Assembly (NCBI GenBank): GCA_002382645.1
Contig: DFYP01000060.1
Coordinates: 1 to 9,150, forward strand
Length of the DNA stretch: 9,150 nucleotides
Direction: 5' to 3'
DNA from: Desulfovibrio sp. UBA4079
GTDB lineage: Bacteria; Desulfobacterota; Desulfovibrionia; Desulfovibrionales; Desulfovibrionaceae
The notes under the pieces were generated by a model. That model did no database searches. It saw nothing but the letters and a program-made list of their open reading frames with translations, and was not told the origin of the DNA. Below, piece by piece: positions 3,861 through 9,150 of the stretch; positions within the stretch are counted from its first letter, which is position 1; each line of letters begins with the position of its first letter. A program made the position numbers and the translations under genes.

Positions 3861-6228
3861 GGACATCCCGGCCGACCCGGGCGTTGTGGGCGGCAAGGCC
3901 GCCAACCTGATCGCGCTCCTCGGGTTGGGACTGCCCGTGCCGCGCGGGCTGGTCATCACCACCGCGGAGTATGCCGCCCTGGCCGACCGCCTGGACCTGC
4001 GGACCCGGCTTTTGCCCGGGATCCAGCGGCAGGACTGGGCGGCCGTGGAGCAGGAGGCCCAGGAACTGTTCGCCGCCGCGGAACTGTCCGAGGAGTTCCG
4101 GCAGGAGCTGGCGGATCGCTGGCAGCCGTTGCGCGCCGTGGCGGTCCGGTCCTCGGCCTCGGCAGAGGACCAGGCCCAGGCCTCCTTTGCCGGGCAGTAC
4201 GGGACCTGGCTCGATGTCCAGGGGGAGCAGGAGCTGTTCGTAGCGGTGCGCCGCTGCTGGGCCTCGCTCTGGAGCCGCCGGGCCCTGGCCTACCGCCGGC
4301 AGCGCGGCATGGATCCGTTCAGCGTGCGGATGGCGGTCCTTGTCCAGGAAATGGTCCCGGCCGATCTTTCCGGCGTCCTGTTCACCCGCGATCCTGTCCG
4401 CCGCGACCCGGAGCACCTGTGCGTCGAAGTCGGGGCCGGTTTGGGCGAGGCCATGGTCTCCGGAGCCCTGGCCGGGCAGGTCTATCGCCTGGACCGCCGG
4501 GACCTGCGCCTGGTGGACGGCCCGGCGGACCATGGCCTGGCGGACGCAAGCCTGCTGGCGCGGGTCGGAGAACTGGCCCTGCGGGCCGAGGCGCATTTCC
4601 AGTGGCCCCAGGACGTGGAGTTCGCAGTGCGCGGCAAGGAGGTCTTCCTCCTCCAGGCGCGGCCCATGACCGCCTGGGGTCCGGATGTGCCGGGCGAGGC
4701 GCTGGACCCGGGCAGGCCGTCGTTCCTGGACAGGATGATGAAGCCCTATGTGGATGAGCGCTACGCCGTGGCCCCCAGGCCCCTGGACAACATCCTGTTC
4801 ACCCGCCTGGTGGGGGCCCAGATGTTCGTCATGGAGGAGTGCGGAGCCGTGTTCGACCCCGGGGGCCTGGACCGGTTCCGCCGGCAGATCTGGCGGCCGG
4901 CCTACCGCCTGCCCCGGGTCCGGCGGGTCGGCCGGGCCCTGCTGGGCGAACTGGTCCACCGCTTCCGGAGGCTGCGCCCGGACTGGCTGGCCTGGTGGGA
5001 CAGCGGCCCGCGGCAGACCCTGCTGGCCCTTTCCGGGTCCGCAGACATCGCGGGTCTGGAAGACGGGGAACTGCTGGCGCGGGCGGACCAGGTCCTGTCC
5101 GTATGGGAAGGGATTCTGAACCGGCGCATCAGCGCGTCCATCGCCTTGCGCGCCGAAGGGCTGCTCCAATGCCTGACCGCCCTGGCGGTGGGCTGGCGCA
5201 GGGCCGGCGCAGTGGTGGCCAGCCTGATGACCGGCCTGGACAATCCGACCGTGGCGCTGAACGCCAGGCTCTGGGAACTCTCGCGCCTGGCGCGCCGGTC
5301 GCCGGAGGTGCTCGCCGCGGTGCGGGACATGCGGCCGGAGCGTCTGCGCGAAACACCGGAGGGTGAGCGATTCCTGGCGGCGTTTGACGGGTTTCTTGAG
5401 GCCTACGGCCACCGCGAGGGGTCCTGCTGGTACCTCACCGTTCCCACCTGGAAACGGGATCCGCGGCAGGTCTGGGGCCTGCTCCGGAGCCTGGTTGAGG
5501 CTGGCCAGCGCGGCGGCAGCCCTGAGGAGGTCGGCGCCCGCCGCGAGGAGGACCTCCGCCGCGTGGAGGGGCGGCTGCGGTACGTCCCCGGCCTGCTGGC
5601 CCTGTTCCGCTGGCTGTTGTCCCGCCTGCGCCCCCTGCACGCCTTCCGGGAGACGAGCCACTTCGACCTCACCCGTCCCCTGGCCGTGCTCCAGGACATG
5701 GCGGCCGAATGGGGGGCCCGGCTGGAGGCCCGGGGCCTGCTGCATTCCGCAGAGGATGTCGGCTACGCCACCTACGAGGAGGTGCGGGACTGGCTCCAGG
5801 GGCGGCATCCGCCGGTGGACGAGATCCGGGCCCTCATCCTGCGGCGGCGGGCCGTGTACCGCGAGGTGAACGCGAGCTGGCAGGCGGAGCGCTTCGCGGG
5901 CAAGGCCCGGGGAGGGGCCCTCAAGGGGATCGCCGCCAGCCCGGGAGCCGCGCGAGGAAAGGTCCGCATCATCCGGGGAGAGCAGGATTTCGATCAGCTG
6001 CAAGCCGGGGAGGTGCTGGTGAGCCTGTACACCAATCCCGCCTGGACGCCCCTGTTCACCATGGCCGTGGCAGTGGTCACCGAAACCGGCGGCGCCTCGT
6101 CCCATGCCGCCATCGTGGCGCGCGAGTATGGCATTCCCGCGGTCATGGCCGTGGCCGGGGCCACCCGCGCGCTCCAGGACGGCCAGGAGGTCCTGGTGGA
6201 CGGCAGCCGCGGCCTCGTCTTCCGCTGA
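3838..6228 (+). CDS. Rifampin-phosphotransferase-like dikinase (PEP-synthase family), substrate unknown
   Basis: The 796-residue protein has three parts. Residues 1-280 are the ATP-grasp (PPDK N-terminal) domain, with GGKAANL (18-24), VRSSASAED (103-111), SFAGQ (116-120) and DVEFAV...LLQARP (259-276). Residues about 300-690 are a helical domain with family marks such as GLDNPTVALNARLWEL (466-481) and EAYGHR (521-526). Residues 696-796 are the swivelling phosphohistidine domain TNPAWTPLF...GGASSHAAIVAREYGIPAV, with catalytic His756. The PEP/pyruvate TIM barrel of true PEP synthase is missing, and order and length match rifampin phosphotransferase (about 825-870 aa). Such enzymes transfer the beta phosphate of ATP via the histidine to a bound substrate. 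The substrate here is unknown, since the helical domain is divergent. GGGAGGGG precedes the ATG, which overlaps the tetR-type gene by 23 bp. A non-resistance metabolic role is also possible. Confidence 0.88.
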   Translation: MPVLPLGKDIPADPGVVGGKAANLIALLGLGLPVPRGLVITTAEYAALADRLDLRTRLLPGIQRQDWAAVEQEAQELFAAAELSEEFRQELADRWQPLRAVAVRSSASAEDQAQASFAGQYGTWLDVQGEQELFVAVRRCWASLWSRRALAYRRQRGMDPFSVRMAVLVQEMVPADLSGVLFTRDPVRRDPEHLCVEVGAGLGEAMVSGALAGQVYRLDRRDLRLVDGPADHGLADASLLARVGELALRAEAHFQWPQDVEFAVRGKEVFLLQARPMTAWGPDVPGEALDPGRPSFLDRMMKPYVDERYAVAPRPLDNILFTRLVGAQMFVMEECGAVFDPGGLDRFRRQIWRPAYRLPRVRRVGRALLGELVHRFRRLRPDWLAWWDSGPRQTLLALSGSADIAGLEDGELLARADQVLSVWEGILNRRISASIALRAEGLLQCLTALAVGWRRAGAVVASLMTGLDNPTVALNARLWELSRLARRSPEVLAAVRDMRPERLRETPEGERFLAAFDGFLEAYGHREGSCWYLTVPTWKRDPRQVWGLLRSLVEAGQRGGSPEEVGARREEDLRRVEGRLRYVPGLLALFRWLLSRLRPLHAFRETSHFDLTRPLAVLQDMAAEWGARLEARGLLHSAEDVGYATYEEVRDWLQGRHPPVDEIRALILRRRAVYREVNASWQAERFAGKARGGALKGIAASPGAARGKVRIIRGEQDFDQLQAGEVLVSLYTNPAWTPLFTMAVAVVTETGGASSHAAIVAREYGIPAVMAVAGATRALQDGQEVLVDGSRGLVFR

Positions 6229-6266
6229 CGCCGGGCCGGGGGCCCCGCCTTGGCTTGGGCCCTGAA

Positions 6267-7391
6267 ATGCGCTATCGCCACGGGATGCGTGAACAGGACC
6301 CAGGCATTGTGAGACGCCGCACCCGGGAGATCCGGGTGGGCGCGCTCGGCATCGGCGGGGACAACCCGGTGCGCGTGCAGAGCATGTGCAACACGGACAC
6401 CCGGGACGTGCTCTCGACCACGGCCCAGGTGCGCCGGCTGGCCGAGTCCGGCTGCGAGCTGGTGCGCCTGGCCGTGCCCGACGAGGCCGCGGCCAAGGCG
6501 CTTTCCGCCATCCGCAAGGACTCGCCCGTGCCGCTCGTCGCGGACATCCACTTCGACCACCGTCTGGCCCTGGCCGCCCTGGACGCGGGCCTGGAGGGCC
6601 TGCGCATCAACCCCGGCAACATCGGCGGCGCGGCCAAGGTGGACGCCGTGGTCAGCGCGGCCAAAGACCGGGGCGCGGCCATCCGCATCGGGGTCAATTC
6701 CGGGTCCGTGGAAAAGGACCTGCTCGCGCGCTTCGGCGGGCCCACGCCCGAGGCCATGGTGGAGAGCGCGCTCACGCACGTGGCCCTGCTGGAGAAGCGC
6801 GGCTTTGACCAGATCAAGATTTCGCTCAAATCCTCGTCCGTGCTCACGACCATCGCGGCCTACCGGCTCCTGTCCCGGAAGGTGGACTATCCCCTGCACA
6901 TCGGCATCACCGAGGCCGGGACCCTGGTGCGCGGGGCCGTGAAATCGGCCGTGGGCCTGGGCATCCTGCTCTGGGAGGGCCTGGGCGACACCCTGCGCGT
7001 GTCGCTGACCCACGATCCTGTGGCCGAGGCGGGCGTGGCCTGGGAAATCCTGCGTTCGCTTGGCTTGCGGGCGCGCGGCCCGGAGATCGTGTCCTGCCCC
7101 ACGTGCGGCCGCACGGAGATCGACCTCATCCGCCTGGCCGAACAGGTGGAGGAGCGGCTGCGGCCGGTCACCGAGGTCTTCACCGTGGCGGTCATGGGCT
7201 GCGCCGTGAACGGCCCGGGCGAGGCCCGCGAGGCCGACATCGGCATTGCCGGGGGCAAGGACCTGGGCATCATCTTCCGCAAGGGCGAGGTGCTCCGCAA
7301 GGTCCGCGGCAACGAGAACCTGCTTCCGGAATTCATGAAGGAAATCGAAAAGTTCCTCAAGGAAAGGAGAAAGAATACCCCATGCGACTGA
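6267..7391 (+). CDS. ispG: 4-hydroxy-3-methylbut-2-en-1-yl diphosphate synthase
   Basis: IspG (GcpE) makes HMBPP from methylerythritol cyclodiphosphate, the penultimate step of the MEP isoprenoid pathway, in the cytoplasm with electrons from ferredoxin or flavodoxin. The protein (374 aa from this start) shows the N-terminal barrel marks GGDNPVRVQSMCNTDT (30-45), VADIHFDHRLAL (91-102) and GLRINPGNIG (111-120). Its [4Fe-4S] ligands are C277, C280 (CPTC), C312 and E319 in GCAVNGPGE (311-319). The start is uncertain: ATG 6267 and ATG 6285 both lack a ribosome site, while GTG 6309 (360 aa, beginning near RRRTREIRVG) fits the family's usual N-terminus and has a weak AGGA. The gene begins 38 bp after the phosphotransferase and overlaps proS by 10 bp. 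Confidence 0.95.
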   Translation: MRYRHGMREQDPGIVRRRTREIRVGALGIGGDNPVRVQSMCNTDTRDVLSTTAQVRRLAESGCELVRLAVPDEAAAKALSAIRKDSPVPLVADIHFDHRLALAALDAGLEGLRINPGNIGGAAKVDAVVSAAKDRGAAIRIGVNSGSVEKDLLARFGGPTPEAMVESALTHVALLEKRGFDQIKISLKSSSVLTTIAAYRLLSRKVDYPLHIGITEAGTLVRGAVKSAVGLGILLWEGLGDTLRVSLTHDPVAEAGVAWEILRSLGLRARGPEIVSCPTCGRTEIDLIRLAEQVEERLRPVTEVFTVAVMGCAVNGPGEAREADIGIAGGKDLGIIFRKGEVLRKVRGNENLLPEFMKEIEKFLKERRKNTPCD

Positions 7392-9121
7392 GCCGTTACT
7401 ACGTCCCGACCCTCAAGGAGGACCCGGCCGAGGCCGAGGTGGTCAGCCACAAGCTCCTCATGCGCGCGGGCATGATCCGCAAGCTGACCTCGGGCATCTA
7501 CACCTACCTGCCCCTGGGCCTGCGGGCCCTCAACAAGGTGGCCGACATCCTGCGCCAGGAGATGAACCGGGCCGGGGCCGTGGAAATCCTCATGCCCTCG
7601 GTGCAGCCCGGGGACCTCTGGCGCGAGACCGGCCGCTGGGAGTTCTACGGCAAGGAGCTGCTGCGCTTCAAGGACCGCCACGACCGCGACTACTGCCTGG
7701 GACCCACCCACGAGGAGGTGGTCACGGACCTGGTGCGCGGGGAGATCAAGTCCTACAAGCAGCTGCCCGTGAACCTCTACCAGATCCAGACCAAGTTCCG
7801 CGACGAGATCAGGCCCCGCTTCGGGCTCATGCGCGGCCGCGAGTTCGTCATGAAGGACGCCTATTCCTTTGACAAGGACGAGGCCGGGGCCGAGGCGAGC
7901 TACCGGGCCATGTTCGAGGCCTACACCAAGGCCTTCCTTCGCCTGGGCCTGAAATTCCGCGCCGTGCAGGCCGACAGCGGCGCCATCGGCGGCGACTTCT
8001 CCCACGAGTTCATGGTCCTGGCCGAGACCGGCGAGGACACCATCGCGGTCTGCCGCGACCCCAAGTGCGGGTTCGCCGCCAACCTGGAAAAGGCCAAGGT
8101 GCGCAAGCCCCAGGCCGAGTGCGCCTGCAACGCCGCCTGCCCGGCCCTGGAGAGCGTGGCCACCCCGGGCGTGCACACCGTGGAGGAGCTCTGCGCCTTC
8201 TTGAAGATCGAGCCCAAGGCCGTGGTCAAGACCCTGCTCTTTGACGCCGACGGCAAGGCCGTGGCCGCGCTCGTGCGCGGCGACCGCCAGCTCAACGAGG
8301 TGAAGTTCAAGAACCTCCTGAAGTGCAATGATCTCAAACTGGCCGATGAATCCCAGGTGCGCGCCTGGACCAATGCGCCCGTGGGATTCGCCGGGCCCGT
8401 GGGCCTCAAGGTCGAGGCCGTGTACGCGGATCACGAGCTGTGCTGCGCCACGGACTGGGTGGCCGGGGCCAATGCCGCCGACGCCCATGTGCGCCACCTG
8501 AGCCTGGGCCGGGACGCCAAGATCGCGGCCTTCGCGGACCTGCGCGTCATCGAGCCCACGGACCCCTGCCCGGAATGCACGGGCCCCATCGACTTCACCA
8601 AGGGCATCGAGGTGGGCCACGTGTTCAAGCTGGGCCTGAAATACTCCAAGTCCATGCAGGCCAAGTTCCTGGACGAGAACGGCAAGGAGCAGCTCATGAT
8701 CATGGGCTGTTACGGCATCGGCGTGTCGCGCATCGTGGCCTCGGCCATTGAGCAGAACCACGACGACAAGGGCGCCATCTTCCCGCCCTCCATCGCACCC
8801 TTCGAGGTCACGCTCCTGTCCCTGGGGGCCAAGGAGCCCGAGGTCCTGGACAAGGCTGCGGAACTCTACGCCGAGCTGCAAAAAATGGGCGTGGATGTGC
8901 TCTATGACGACCGCGACGAGCGGCCCGGGGTCAAGTTCAACGACGCGGACCTCATGGGCTTCCCCATGCAGCTCGTGCTCGGTGGCAAGGGCCTCAAGGC
9001 CGGGATCATCGAGGCCAAGAACCGCAAGACCGGGGAACGCAAGGAACTGCCCCTGGCCGGATTCGCCGCGGCTTTTGCGGCATGGCGTAAGGATATCTGG
9101 CAGGGCTGGGGGCTGGAGTAG
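7382..9121 (+). CDS. proS: Prolyl-tRNA synthetase, bacterial type with editing insertion
   Basis: ProRS charges tRNA-Pro with proline in the cytoplasm. The 579-residue protein has the class II core: motif 1 around 39-72, motif 2 FRDEIRPRFGLMRGREFVMKDAYSF region (139-163), and motif 3 GCYGIGVSRIVASAIE (442-457). The His/anticodon-binding domain lies at about 474-579. Between motifs 2 and 3 is the INS editing domain (about 225-405), which removes mischarged alanine in this type. Cysteine pairs flank it (C224/C229 and C396/C399) and might bind zinc, and an extra cluster CACNAAC sits at 247-253. The start ATG overlaps the ispG stop (ATGCGACTGA), with AAGGAGA at 7364-7370 inside ispG, so translation is probably coupled. 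Length is normal and there is no sign of damage. Confidence 0.97.
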   Translation: MRLSRYYVPTLKEDPAEAEVVSHKLLMRAGMIRKLTSGIYTYLPLGLRALNKVADILRQEMNRAGAVEILMPSVQPGDLWRETGRWEFYGKELLRFKDRHDRDYCLGPTHEEVVTDLVRGEIKSYKQLPVNLYQIQTKFRDEIRPRFGLMRGREFVMKDAYSFDKDEAGAEASYRAMFEAYTKAFLRLGLKFRAVQADSGAIGGDFSHEFMVLAETGEDTIAVCRDPKCGFAANLEKAKVRKPQAECACNAACPALESVATPGVHTVEELCAFLKIEPKAVVKTLLFDADGKAVAALVRGDRQLNEVKFKNLLKCNDLKLADESQVRAWTNAPVGFAGPVGLKVEAVYADHELCCATDWVAGANAADAHVRHLSLGRDAKIAAFADLRVIEPTDPCPECTGPIDFTKGIEVGHVFKLGLKYSKSMQAKFLDENGKEQLMIMGCYGIGVSRIVASAIEQNHDDKGAIFPPSIAPFEVTLLSLGAKEPEVLDKAAELYAELQKMGVDVLYDDRDERPGVKFNDADLMGFPMQLVLGGKGLKAGIIEAKNRKTGERKELPLAGFAAAFAAWRKDIWQGWGLE

Positions 9122-9123
9122 AA

Positions 9124-9150
9124 GAGGCCTCCGGCGGCCAGGGGCCAGCG
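9124..9150 (+). terminator. Start of a GC-rich hairpin or intergenic repeat after proS, cut by the window
   Basis: Three bases after the proS stop begins GAGGCCTCCGGCGGCC AGGGGCC. The inner part GGCC-TCCGGC-GGCC can pair, and AGGGG would need a CCCCT beyond the edge to complete a second stem. From memory, GCCTCCGGCGGCC followed by a G-rich hairpin is abundant after genes in Desulfovibrio genomes and acts like a terminator. The second half and any T run are not visible. Confidence 0.4.

Noticed and set aside
3817..6105. 762-aa open frame on the minus strand opposite the phosphotransferase
   Set aside because: It is rich in G, P, A, Q and H without domain structure, typical of the antisense of a GC-rich gene, and the opposite strand encodes clear conserved motifs.
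3838..6228. Calling the gene ppsA (PEP synthase) or ppdK
   Set aside because: The C-terminal PEP/pyruvate-binding TIM barrel is absent and the domain order has a long helical middle domain, which fits the rifampin phosphotransferase type instead.
6229..6266. GC-rich palindrome CGGGGGCCCCG between the phosphotransferase and ispG as a terminator
   Set aside because: It has a single-base centre that cannot form a real loop, and no T run follows.
6887..8881. 664-aa minus-strand frame opposite ispG and proS
   Set aside because: Antisense shadow; low-complexity composition and two well-conserved genes on the other strand.
1..9150. CRISPR array, transposase or insertion sequence
   Set aside because: No regularly spaced repeats, no transposase-like frame and no paired terminal inverted repeats were seen on reading the window.

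Overview
The window looks like a piece of a GC-rich deltaproteobacterial chromosome, most likely from the Desulfovibrio group. The grounds for that are the strong GC bias of the core genes, the ispG-proS gene pair, and the start of a GCCTCCGGCGGCC-type intergenic sequence just after proS. The lineage is an inference from memory, not a computed placement.

Region 1 (1-1233) is an accessory stretch. It holds three small plus-strand genes without recognised function: one cut by the left edge, one 134-aa protein, and one 108-aa helix-turn-helix protein with a C-terminal membrane helix. Base composition is uneven and lower in GC than the rest (24 G+C in 60 bases at 901-960, against 45 in 60 at 1501-1560). 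The stretch ends at the 3' end of a tRNA-Arg(ACG) gene on the minus strand, the classic target of tyrosine integrases. It may be the tRNA-side edge of a prophage or genomic island, but no integrase lies in the window.

Region 2 (1234-3105) is chromosomal. It contains the tRNA-Arg with its own promoter and a strong intrinsic terminator. Next come a CysH-family protein that keeps the iron-sulfur cysteines but lacks the catalytic cysteine, and, convergent with it, an aldo/keto reductase fused to a 2x[4Fe-4S] ferredoxin-like domain.

Region 3 (3106-6228) is the most interesting part. A divergent promoter region carries two 14-bp palindromes overlapping a TTGACA promoter. Downstream is a TetR-family regulator overlapping by 23 bp a 796-aa phosphotransferase built like rifampin phosphotransferase (ATP-grasp, helical substrate domain, swivelling His domain; no PEP/pyruvate TIM barrel). 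The layout suggests a small-molecule-sensing, autoregulated resistance or modification operon with unknown substrate. The divergent aldo/keto reductase may belong to the same response.

Region 4 (6229-9150) is housekeeping: ispG (isoprenoid MEP pathway) overlapping by 10 bp proS (bacterial-type prolyl-tRNA synthetase with an editing insertion), then the beginning of an intergenic hairpin or repeat.
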